Counted from the first letter of the stretch, positions 1 through 5,244 are shown. The stretch is 6,557 nt of DNA from Opitutales bacterium (GCA_017479315.1 JAFVCI010000112.1:1-6557), one strand, 5' to 3'. Numbers and translations: made by a program. The notes: generated from the letters alone by a model not told the origin.

Positions 1-687
1 GATGAGATTTTCGCCGCCGAATACGTTGCCGTACAGACGGAAGGACAGCGAGACCAAACGGAACAAAATCGAAATGCACTCGATAAAACCGACGCTCAAA
101 AAGACAAAAAACAGCAATGCGTAAATGCCGAAGGAAAGTTCACTCCGATCGGCTTTGTTTCCGAAAATATGCTTGATTGCACCGACAAAGCCCTCGTTTT
201 TCAGCACCAGCCACACCCAGGCACCCATGGAAACGATCGCCAACGCCAGCGTGGCGTTCAAATCGGCATTGGACGGACGGAAGAAGTAGGTAAAATGCCC
301 CTCCTTAAACGTGCCGATCGTGCTGACCCCCGGCAACAGACTGCTCCAGTTCTGCATTAAAATATACACGAAAAAGCCGATTAAAATCGGAAATGCCTGC
401 TTTGCGACGCGCTTACCGACAATGGGCGTCAGTAAGTTATAAATGCCCTCGATGACGGTTTCCGCCACCGCCTGCCCTTTGGTCGGAATCAACCGCGGCT
501 TTCGAATTAACGCCCGCACGATGAGAATAATCGCCAACGAAATTACCCATGTATTAACCATGCCGTTGGTGATCGGAAAACCCGCGACGGAACCCAAAAC
601 ATAGGGCTTGGGACTGACGGCGACGCCGGCGTGCGCGTTTGTGACGCATAAACAGAACACCAATACCGACAGAAAACCTTTCGCCAC
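1..687 (-). CDS. atpB: F0F1 ATP synthase subunit a (AtpB), 3' end cut off by the window edge
   Basis: Membrane subunit a of ATP synthase, which forms the proton half-channels against the c-ring. The reading frame is open from the left edge to a GTG at 687-685 and gives the first 229 residues. Residues 1-20 look like a signal peptide (K3, a hydrophobic core, then NAHA before GVAV). An ITNGMVNTW segment follows near 39-47. The family motif RPSNADLNATLALA lies at about 137-150 and SLSFRLYGNVFGGEN at about 213-227. R217 matches the essential arginine (Arg210 in E. coli). Perhaps 40-60 C-terminal residues are missing. GTG was chosen because it begins the signal peptide and lies just below a good promoter; no in-frame ATG exists up to the next upstream stop, and no Shine-Dalgarno is visible. 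The other atp genes presumably continue beyond position 1. The family call is near certain; the start is likely. Confidence 0.95.
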   Translation of the reverse strand, partial: MAKGFLSVLVFCLCVTNAHAGVAVSPKPYVLGSVAGFPITNGMVNTWVISLAIILIVRALIRKPRLIPTKGQAVAETVIEGIYNLLTPIVGKRVAKQAFPILIGFFVYILMQNWSSLLPGVSTIGTFKEGHFTYFFRPSNADLNATLALAIVSMGAWVWLVLKNEGFVGAIKHIFGNKADRSELSFGIYALLFFVFLSVGFIECISILFRLVSLSFRLYGNVFGGENLI

Positions 688-693
688 ACTGCC

Positions 694-721
694 ATTATAC
701 GATGTGCTTCGATGCCTGCAA
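694..721 (-). promoter_or_regulatory. Candidate sigma-70-type promoter of atpB
   Basis: Read on the minus strand, TTGCAG (721-716) is followed by a 16-bp spacer and a perfect TATAAT (699-694). Six bases separate the -10 box from the GTG start at 687, so the expected transcription start falls on or next to the start codon. The -35 box has only the TTG of the consensus. The same TTGC(A/G)G-16-TATAAT layout precedes the protease gene at 2081-2108. Confidence 0.55.
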
Positions 722-864
722 CCTTTTTTCGTTTGAGGTCGGCTCCGAAAGACAGGTTTGACGGGTACGGGCAAAAAATCGGAGAAATCGGTTTTGCATG
801 CCGCCGTACGTGCGCCGTTGGTTTCATAAGCGAAGGCTGAGCTGATTTTATCCAAAATCTCGCT

Positions 865-1077
865 TCAACGACCTTTGGAGGTGTCTTTCATCTTTTGATC
901 GATTACTTTGTACAGAATTGGTTTTGCCGTATAAACCGTTAAGCCGACCGTCGAAACGATTGGTGTCGAAACACGAAACGATATGCCCGTCAATTTTTTT
1001 CGATGCCACACCAAGCCGACGGCTTTGTCGACACCCGCGGCAGGCGGAATGAACAACCTGTCGGAGCATCTCCTCAT
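865..1077 (-). CDS. Doubtful small ORF, 70 codons, unknown product
   Basis: An ATG at 1077 opens a 70-residue frame ending in TGA at 865-867, between the protease gene and atpB and on the same strand. The predicted protein is basic (MRRCSDRLF at the start, KDTSKGR at the end), with at most one weakly hydrophobic stretch near residues 36-55. I do not recognise it. It does not have the two clear membrane helices expected of AtpI or AtpZ, although it occupies the place where such a gene often sits before atpB. No convincing ribosome site precedes the ATG. The frame is the same as that of the protease gene and stays open back to the protease stop, so it could also be a decayed extension of that gene. 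A second frame (848-1069) is also open here, which lowers confidence in both. Confidence 0.25.
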   Translation of the reverse strand: MRRCSDRLFIPPAAGVDKAVGLVWHRKKLTGISFRVSTPIVSTVGLTVYTAKPILYKVIDQKMKDTSKGR

Positions 1078-1125
1078 AAATAGAAAGTACAATTTTTTCT
1101 TTTCGTTTTCTCCCTGCGGAGCAGG

Positions 1126-2019
1126 TTATGGTGTTTTCGTCAGTGAGAGTGCCTGCTTTTTCGTTCGCAAAAACATCCAAACGCACAAACAACAAAGAAT
1201 AAGCACTACAAACCAAGAATCCGTCAAATGCCCGGTTCCCCAAAAACGCGAAGTCGGAATTTCGGGATAACGGACGCATTTGCGAAGCACAAACAACGTC
1301 GTAATCAATCCCTGATGGAAACCGATGGAACCCCAAAGCGTTTGTGTTTGCATACGCAATCCGCAGAGAAGCAGGTTCAATAGAAAAACGCACAGGAAAA
1401 ATTCCAAGACAAAGCGTTGCGGAATATCCGTAATCGAATGCCATGCGCACTGGAAACTTTGGATAAAAACATTCGGATCGGTGCCGGCATCGCAGTGCGA
1501 AAAATGCAAAAGCGCAAAAATAAGTGCCAACGGGAAAATGCCCTCGAACGTTTGCCGACCGTTGCGCACAAAATCCCATAAAAAACCGCGGAAAATCACC
1601 TCCTCCGCCGTCGCAAGCAATAATCCCGCGGTAAATGCCTGCAATAAAACGCCCGCATTCGGCGTCGCCTTAATTTCAATATCCGAAACGAAGCCTTTCA
1701 TAATAAAAAACAACGCCATCCAGACGAAAATTCCGAAAAAAAACGTCTCGATGTAACTCCAAAACCCGCGGCGCAAATTCCAACGGTACTTCTTTGGAGC
1801 CTTGCGTACGGCGACGATAACGACGATGCACCCGACAATTACCCGTAGGCGGTCAACGTAACATTCGAGCGGTTTGTTTGCCAAATAACGGAGCCAATCG
1901 ACCGAGAAAAACTTATCGCAAGCACCAACCAAAAGATAAACAACGGGCGCCAATCCCGCCGCAACCGCCAAAATCCCGACATAAGCCGCTAACGCGATTA
2001 CCCAACGCCAAAGGGTCAT
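1126..2019 (-). CDS. CPBP/CAAX-type intramembrane glutamic protease family protein
   Basis: Polytopic inner-membrane protein of 297 residues from the ATG at 2019; TTG at 2028 would add three residues. The CPBP (Abi, Rce1-like) signatures appear in order: AEEVIFRGFL with E139, E140 and R144; FALLHFSH with F168 and H172; and IGFHQGL with H235. These are the catalytic and binding positions of the Rce1-type family, so the enzyme should be active. Several hydrophobic helices surround them: about 5-30, 60-72, 90-107, 127-137, 163-172, 204-221 and 268-284. Substrates of bacterial members are mostly unknown; roles in prenyl-protein cleavage, bacteriocin immunity and envelope maintenance have been described or proposed for the family. 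It lies downstream of tRNA-Val on the same strand, with its own promoter at 2081-2108. No Shine-Dalgarno is seen before either start. No neighbour suggests a substrate. Confidence 0.88.
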   Translation of the reverse strand: MTLWRWVIALAAYVGILAVAAGLAPVVYLLVGACDKFFSVDWLRYLANKPLECYVDRLRVIVGCIVVIVAVRKAPKKYRWNLRRGFWSYIETFFFGIFVWMALFFIMKGFVSDIEIKATPNAGVLLQAFTAGLLLATAEEVIFRGFLWDFVRNGRQTFEGIFPLALIFALLHFSHCDAGTDPNVFIQSFQCAWHSITDIPQRFVLEFFLCVFLLNLLLCGLRMQTQTLWGSIGFHQGLITTLFVLRKCVRYPEIPTSRFWGTGHLTDSWFVVLILCCLCVWMFLRTKKQALSLTKTP

Positions 2020-2080
2020 AAAAACCAAAACTTACGACGAAGCGTATGCCGCAATCATACCGTCATAACAACCGCAATCC

Positions 2081-2108
2081 ATTATATCTAAATGCCGCTC
2101 CGCCGCAA
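2081..2108 (-). promoter_or_regulatory. Candidate promoter of the CPBP protease gene
   Basis: On the minus strand TTGCGG (2108-2103), a 16-bp spacer and a perfect TATAAT (2086-2081) lie just after the CCA end of the tRNA gene. The predicted start near 2074 gives a leader of about 55 nt before the ATG at 2019. The layout matches the candidate atpB promoter. Confidence 0.5.
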
Positions 2109-2110
2109 AA

Positions 2111-2187
2111 TGGTGGGAAGTACCGGACTCGAACCGATGACCCCCAGCATGTCAAGCTGATGCTCTAACCAACTGAGCTAACTCCCC
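2111..2187 (-). tRNA. tRNA-Val (anticodon GAC)
   Basis: The minus strand folds into a full 77-nt cloverleaf. The acceptor stem is GGGGAGT with ACTTCCC (one G-U pair). The D-arm is GCTC/GAGC, and the anticodon stem TCAGC/GCTGG has loop TTGACAT, so the anticodon is GAC and it reads GUC and GUU. The variable loop is short and the T-arm is ATCGG/CCGGT around TTCGAGT. The discriminator is A and the CCA end is encoded (2113-2111). No clear promoter is seen upstream; a weak TAAAAC at 2200-2195 is the only candidate. Confidence 0.97.
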
Positions 2188-2202
2188 ACGGACGGTTTTA
2201 GG

Positions 2203-2355
2203 GTGAGAGGGAGTGGGAGTGTTGGCAAGAGAAAAGATATTCAGTGGGCAGTTCTTAACCATTGTGAACACAACCAACCTACTTGGCTGGTAGATGCTAC
2301 AAAGGAAATTGGCTCATTGAAAAAATTGATAAAACAAATCCAGATTCGAAATTAA
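2203..2355 (+). other. Weak short ORF or gene remnant upstream of bamD
   Basis: A GTG at 2203 opens 50 codons ending in TAA at 2353-2355, in a gap of about 290 bases without a firm gene. The second half reads like protein, with LNHCEHNQPTWLVDATKEIG and then a Lys/Ile-rich end. The first ten codons are low-complexity Gly/Ser/Arg and no proper ribosome site precedes the GTG. It may be a small gene, the tail of a lost gene, or chance. I do not recognise it. Confidence 0.2.
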
Positions 2356-2371
2356 GCAAACCAATCCACAC

Positions 2372-2388
2372 CTATTGCTAGTCAATAG
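2372..2388. repeat. Short inverted repeat, operator-like
   Basis: CTATTG (2372-2377) and CAATAG (2383-2388) are perfect 6-bp arms around CTAGT. It lies about 55 bp upstream of the candidate bamD -35 box. It is not followed by a T-run, so a terminator is unlikely; a protein-binding site is possible but unproven. Confidence 0.25.
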
Positions 2389-2441
2389 CTTTGGCGATCC
2401 GTAAGAATCTCCGGAAGACACCATATCGCACTTCCATAGCA

Positions 2442-2470
2442 TTGACAACCCCTCTTCTTCCCCCTACCCT
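2442..2470 (+). promoter_or_regulatory. Candidate promoter of the bamD-exbB-exbD operon
   Basis: A perfect TTGACA (2442-2447) is followed by a 17-bp pyrimidine-rich spacer and TACCCT (2465-2470), a poor -10 box with only three consensus bases. The expected start lies at about 2476-2479, at the GTG start of bamD. The stretch from 2451 to 2477 is nearly all C and T, so there is no Shine-Dalgarno sequence. Confidence 0.35.
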
Positions 2471-2478
2471 TCTCCTTG

Positions 2479-3507
2479 GTGAAACCTTTCTTTCTTCCCA
2501 TTCTTTTTCTCCTCTTCCTCGGCGGTTGCAAAACCGTCAAAAACGATATCCCGCCCGAGCAGATTGCGATGAAATGCGAAGCGCGCGAACGGCAGGCGTC
2601 GGAGCTGTTGGCTGATGCACGAGTATCGGAAGCGGACGGCGCGTGGCGCGAAGCGTGCAAGCACTATCAAACGATTACCAAACATTTTTTGGAGACCGAT
2701 GCGGCACCAAAGGCATTTTATAAATGGGGTTGCGGATTGGCAGAGCGCGGGCAGTACGAGTCGGCGTTTGAAAAATTTTCGTTTGTGACGAAAAACTACG
2801 TCGATTATACCGATTACGAGGCTGTCATACGGGCGGAGTTTGAGGTGGCGTGCCGTTTGACGGAACAGTATCAACGGGCAAAGGAGAAATCCAAGGTGCT
2901 TTCGTTTTTCAAAGATCCGAAGGCGGCAATCGACTGTTTCCGGTCGGTCGTAAAGTATTCACCGCGTTCCGCCGATGCACCAAAGGCGCTGTTGTACATC
3001 GCAGAGTTACAGTTTGCCGATAAGGAGCCGGCGAAGGCGATTGAAACGTTGGATCGGCTGATTGAAGATTACAGCGATTGGGAACGAATCCATGAAGCGT
3101 ATTTGTTTCAGGCGGACGTGTATTTGTCGATGGTGCGGCGCCCCGAAAACGATCCGCAACCGGCGAAGCGCGCGATTGATGCCTACGAAAATTTCATTCT
3201 GTTGTTTGGTCGGCGCGCCGATTTAACGGAGGAAATCGAAGATGCGCGGGACGGATTGGCGGAAGCACGCGAGGTGTATGCCGAAGGTCGCTTAAGGTTT
3301 GGAGACTTTTACTATCTTCGTCGGCATTATCCGGACGGCGCGGTTCCGTTTTACCGCGAAGTGCGATTGGCGGCGCCGGAATCGGAAGCCGCGAAGATTG
3401 CCGAAGCACGCTTGGAAGCCATTCAAAACGAAGCGCCGATCCCGACGAACTGGGCGGATAAACTGTGGGGTCCGGTGGTGTATCGACCGTCGGAAGCGCG
3501 GGAATGA
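2479..3507 (+). CDS. bamD: Outer-membrane assembly lipoprotein BamD-like, TPR repeats
   Basis: Predicted outer-membrane lipoprotein of the BAM complex, which inserts beta-barrel proteins. The 342-residue product starts MKPFFLPILFLLFLGGC, a lipoprotein signal peptide with lipobox LGGC and lipidated C17. TPR-like helix pairs follow: WREACKHYQTITKHF (56-70), GQYESAFEKFSFVTK (91-105), PKALLYIAELQFADK (168-182) with AIETLDRLIEDYSDW, and AIDAYENFILLFG (232-244). Residues about 266-313, from VYAEGRLRFGDFYYLRRHY to AEARLEAI, match the late BamD pattern in which an A-E-x-x-L segment precedes an FYY helix and a final TPR. At 342 residues it is longer than the roughly 245 of E. coli BamD. The start is GTG at 2479; TTG at 2476 would add one residue, and neither has a ribosome site. 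It is the first gene of the operon, ending four bases before the ExbB-like ATG. A general TPR lipoprotein is the alternative. Confidence 0.8.
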   Translation: MKPFFLPILFLLFLGGCKTVKNDIPPEQIAMKCEARERQASELLADARVSEADGAWREACKHYQTITKHFLETDAAPKAFYKWGCGLAERGQYESAFEKFSFVTKNYVDYTDYEAVIRAEFEVACRLTEQYQRAKEKSKVLSFFKDPKAAIDCFRSVVKYSPRSADAPKALLYIAELQFADKEPAKAIETLDRLIEDYSDWERIHEAYLFQADVYLSMVRRPENDPQPAKRAIDAYENFILLFGRRADLTEEIEDARDGLAEAREVYAEGRLRFGDFYYLRRHYPDGAVPFYREVRLAAPESEAAKIAEARLEAIQNEAPIPTNWADKLWGPVVYRPSEARE

Positions 3508-3510
3508 TGC

Positions 3511-4158
3511 ATGCGGGAACTCGCACAAACCATCGATGTTTTCCTTTATCCGCTCGGACTGCTGGCGGTTTTCGGGCTTTTATTTTTTACCGAACGTCTT
3601 ATTTTTCTTCACAAAGGGCGCATTCAACCGAAGCGCTTTGTTCGCGGCATTGAAAATTTACTCAAAGCGTCACGGTATGAAGAAGCGCTGTCGGTGTGCG
3701 AACAAACGCCGTGTGCGGTGGCGCGATTGACGCGGGCGGCGCTGTTGCATCGCTCCGAACCGCCGTTGGTTTTGAAGGATATGCTGCGGCAACACGCCCT
3801 GTTGGAACTGCCGATGTTGCGCAAACGCATTGAATCGTTGCACATGATGGGACAAATTGCGCCCTTGATCGGACTTATCGGAACCGTCTTTTTTCTCCTG
3901 AAAGGTTTTTGGCGATTGGGCGAATTGCAGGCGTACACATACCTGACAAGCGTTGCGCCGCTGTTTGCCTCCGCGTTGGCAGTGACGTTGGTCGGGCTCT
4001 CGGAACGATTACTGTTCACCATCGCATATCATTTTCTAAACGGTCGCGTACGATTGCTGATTTTCGATTTGGAATGGACCGCAAGCGAATGGTTGCTGTT
4101 TTTTCAGAAATCAACCTGTGTAAAAAAAGAAGAAGCAACAGTCACTTCCGAAGGTTAA
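3511..4158 (+). CDS. MotA/TolQ/ExbB-family proton-channel-like protein
   Basis: Inner-membrane stator component of 215 residues; relatives pair with ExbD/TolR and use the proton motive force to energise TonB or Tol-Pal systems. Three membrane helices are seen: about 11-27, 113-131 (HMMGQIAPLIGLIGTVFFLL) and 148-173 (APLFASALAVTLVGL). A cytoplasmic stretch between helices 1 and 2 includes LLKASRYEEALSVCEQTPCA, usual for the family. The two polar helix threonines are present: T125 in GLIGTV and T159 in ALAVTL. The acidic residue five before the second threonine (Glu176 in E. coli ExbB) is S154, and the glycine after GTV is replaced by FF. The ATG at 3511 follows the bamD stop by three bases and a weak CGGGA site. 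The family is sure; whether it serves a Tol, TonB or other system is unknown. Confidence 0.88.
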   Translation: MRELAQTIDVFLYPLGLLAVFGLLFFTERLIFLHKGRIQPKRFVRGIENLLKASRYEEALSVCEQTPCAVARLTRAALLHRSEPPLVLKDMLRQHALLELPMLRKRIESLHMMGQIAPLIGLIGTVFFLLKGFWRLGELQAYTYLTSVAPLFASALAVTLVGLSERLLFTIAYHFLNGRVRLLIFDLEWTASEWLLFFQKSTCVKKEEATVTSEG

Positions 4159-4164
4159 AAATAT

Positions 4165-4401
4165 ATGAAGAGCAAAATTTTGTGGGTATTGTTCGTACTT
4201 TTGGGCTCCTTCGGAGTAGTGTATTACTGTCAATATCCGAAGCCCGAATCGATAAGCGATGTTGAGAGCTTTAAAAAGCAAATTGTTCATACAAATGCCG
4301 ATTATTCCGTTTATGGTCGTGAATACGAAAACCGCGCGGAGTACCGAGCGGCATACGGAGTTTGCAACGAAAAAATGACGAGAAATGTCGTTATTTATTA
4401 A
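4165..4401 (+). CDS. Small membrane-anchored protein of unknown function inside the stator operon
   Basis: The 78-residue product starts with a charged MKSK and a single hydrophobic segment (about 5-22, ILWVLFVLLGSFGVVYYC). A polar tail rich in Tyr and Glu follows, with NADYSVYGREYENRAEYRAA around 44-63. The topology suggests an inner-membrane anchor with a periplasmic tail, or an uncleaved signal. C22 is not in a lipobox. The gene starts six bases after the ExbB-like stop, and GAAGG about ten bases before the ATG can serve as its ribosome site. It ends 32 bases before the ExbD-like start. I do not recognise it. Its base use is more AT-rich than that of the gene before it, and ExbB and ExbD genes normally lie side by side. 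It could be an accessory subunit of the stator or a recent insertion. It is likely a real gene because of its spacing and signals. Confidence 0.6.
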   Translation: MKSKILWVLFVLLGSFGVVYYCQYPKPESISDVESFKKQIVHTNADYSVYGREYENRAEYRAAYGVCNEKMTRNVVIY

Positions 4402-4433
4402 GATATTGTTTTTTAAAAAAGGAGAAATTTTTG

Positions 4434-4871
4434 ATGAAAGCCGTTAACAGCCTGGAACCCTTAGGATTAAATGCACAATTAAAACTCTCCGAAGCCAATA
4501 CCCTGTCGTTGCAATGGGTACCGTATGTGAATTTGCTTGCATTGGCTTTCGGGTTGCTTTTGTTAAACTCGCGGTGGCTTTGTCCGCCCGGAATACAATT
4601 GCAATTGCCGAAAACTTCGGTCGCATCGGCATACGGAACCGCGCTTCCGATTGATGACGTTTTGATTGTCGACGCCGATAAACGTCTTTTCTTTCATCAC
4701 AGACCGTATGATTTTTCACAGTTGGAACAAGTGTTTTCGAAGAAAAAAAACAATGCTCTTCTACTGCAGGCGGATGAACGTCTACCGTTGGCGTATGTGT
4801 TGCAAATTATGACTGTTGCCAGGAAATGCGGGTATCGGTCGATTCAATTGGGGACGAGTGTTGAGGAATAA
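4434..4871 (+). CDS. ExbD/TolR-like stator protein with Asn in place of the conserved Asp
   Basis: Single-pass inner-membrane protein of 145 residues, close to the usual ExbD length of about 140. It has a cytoplasmic start (1-27), one membrane helix (about 28-45, WVPYVNLLALAFGLLLLN), then CPPGIQLQLPKTS. This corresponds to the family's Gly-Ile-x-Val-x-Leu-Pro segment. The periplasmic domain has LLLQADERLPLAYVLQIM (112-129) and a CGYRSIQLGTS end, both matching the ExbD ADxxxPY and G-x-x-x-V-x-L pattern. The proton-carrying Asp of the family (Asp25 in E. coli ExbD, in P-F-I-D) aligns with N33 in P-Y-V-N. The start is the ATG at 4434, preceded by a strong AAGGAG site nine bases away, not any in-frame start further up. 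It is the last gene of the operon. The family call is good; ion transport by this protein is doubtful. Confidence 0.85.
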   Translation: MKAVNSLEPLGLNAQLKLSEANTLSLQWVPYVNLLALAFGLLLLNSRWLCPPGIQLQLPKTSVASAYGTALPIDDVLIVDADKRLFFHHRPYDFSQLEQVFSKKKNNALLLQADERLPLAYVLQIMTVARKCGYRSIQLGTSVEE

Positions 4872-4875
4872 AAGT

Positions 4876-4905
4876 TACACTATCGTGTAGGTTGTTTGGT
4901 ACACG
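4876..4905 (+). terminator. Possible weak terminator or switchable hairpin after the ExbD-like gene
   Basis: TACAC (4876-4880) pairs with GTGTA (4885-4889) over a 4-base loop. Alternatively CGTGTA (4884-4889) pairs with TACACG (4900-4905) over a 10-base loop. The two are mutually exclusive. The second is followed by a T-rich but broken stretch, TTCATTTGTGACGATTTATT. It may end the operon, but the stems are short. Confidence 0.3.
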
Positions 4906-4948
4906 TTCATTTGTGACGATTTATTTGGCTTTCGCAAAACTAATATCA

Positions 4949-4977
4949 TTGACTATACTCAGGCATGTTCTTAAAAT
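4949..4977 (+). promoter_or_regulatory. Strong-looking orphan sigma-70-type promoter
   Basis: TTGACT (4949-4954), a 17-bp spacer and TAAAAT (4972-4977) each match five of six consensus bases. The predicted start is near 4984. No sizeable plus-strand gene follows; only a 10-codon ORF at 5018 and the hairpin at 5188-5220 lie downstream. In AT-rich DNA such matches can occur by chance. Confidence 0.45.
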
Positions 4978-5017
4978 TCCGAATAAAGTAGCTGGATTAT
5001 CGAGAAAAGGTGAGGCA

Positions 5018-5050
5018 ATGAAGTTGCCATCCGAGACGAGAAAAATTTGA
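5018..5050 (+). other. Possible 10-residue ORF with a good ribosome site
   Basis: AAAAGGTGAGGCA leads to an ATG at 5018, which encodes MKLPSETRKI before TGA at 5048-5050. The AAGGTGA match and five-base spacing are good, and the promoter at 4949-4977 lies 40 bases upstream. It may be a leader peptide or a chance ORF on a small RNA. Confidence 0.2.
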
Positions 5051-5055
5051 GGTAA

Positions 5056-5067
5056 AATTTCGAAATT
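5056..5067. repeat. 12-bp perfect palindrome
   Basis: AATTTCGAAATT reads the same on both strands. It lies downstream of the orphan promoter in AT-rich DNA. It may be a protein-binding site; nothing else supports this. Confidence 0.2.
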
Positions 5068-5170
5068 CACTTCACAAATGCAAATGTTTTAAAAAGCCAA
5101 ATCGCCTAAGCCAGAATAGATTCCCTTTTTCACTAAAATTGACACAAAAAACAGAAGAAATTTATCCAAA

Positions 5171-5220
5171 AAGCAAAATATAAAAGAACAAAGGGTGCGC
5201 ATATTGCGTACACCCTTTGT
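5171..5220 (-). terminator. Rho-independent terminator of the repeat-bearing gene
   Basis: ACAAAGGGTG (5188-5197) pairs perfectly with CACCCTTTGT (5211-5220). An inner stem, CGCA with TGCG, sits around TAT with a two-base bulge. On the minus strand the hairpin starts about 25 bases after the stop of the gene at 5245 and is followed by TTCTTTTATATTTTGCTTTTT. On the plus strand it is not followed by a T-run, so it mainly serves the minus strand. Confidence 0.8.
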
Positions 5221-5244
5221 AACTTCAACCAATGGTTCTTGTTA

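Larger units (their letters stand above)
4921..5088 (-). other. Open frame without a start codon, possible gene remnant
   Basis: After a TAA at 5091-5089, the minus strand reads 55 codons without a stop to TAA at 4923-4921. It includes LVSDGNFIASPFLDNPATLF and an end of SIVNDISFAKAK. The reading looks protein-like but has no usable start and no ribosome site. It shares its frame with the repeat-bearing gene at 5245-6557, lying beyond that gene's stop and terminator. It could be a decayed coding end or chance in AT-rich DNA. I do not recognise it. Confidence 0.2.

Noticed and set aside
543..827. Minus-strand frame of 94 codons at the atpB start
   Set aside because: It overlaps the atpB signal peptide and first helix in another frame; the atpB frame is clearly the coding one.
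848..1579. Long minus-strand frame of 243 codons
   Set aside because: Most of it overlaps the protease gene in another frame. The protease frame carries the EEVIFRG, FALLH and GFHQG motifs, so this is a shadow. Its last 73 codons from 1069 could stand alone but have no recognisable features.
1325..1756. Plus-strand frame of 143 codons opposite the protease
   Set aside because: Antisense to a gene with clear family motifs. The product is Lys/Asn/Pro-rich with no domain.
2245..2300. Hairpin around ACCAACC and GGCTGGT
   Set aside because: The stem is short and has a mismatch, with no T-run and no link to a gene end.
2111..2355. Integration site of a mobile element at tRNA-Val
   Set aside because: Elements usually insert at the 3' end of a tRNA gene. 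The odd DNA lies at its 5' side, and no repeat of the tRNA end or integrase is seen.
3194..3526. Minus-strand frames opposite the end of bamD
   Set aside because: Pro/Arg-rich shadows of the BamD-like gene, with no start signals.
4362..4433. Upstream extension of the ExbD-like gene to the ATG at 4362
   Set aside because: It overlaps the small gene before it and lacks a ribosome site. The ATG at 4434 has AAGGAG at good spacing and gives the usual ExbD length.
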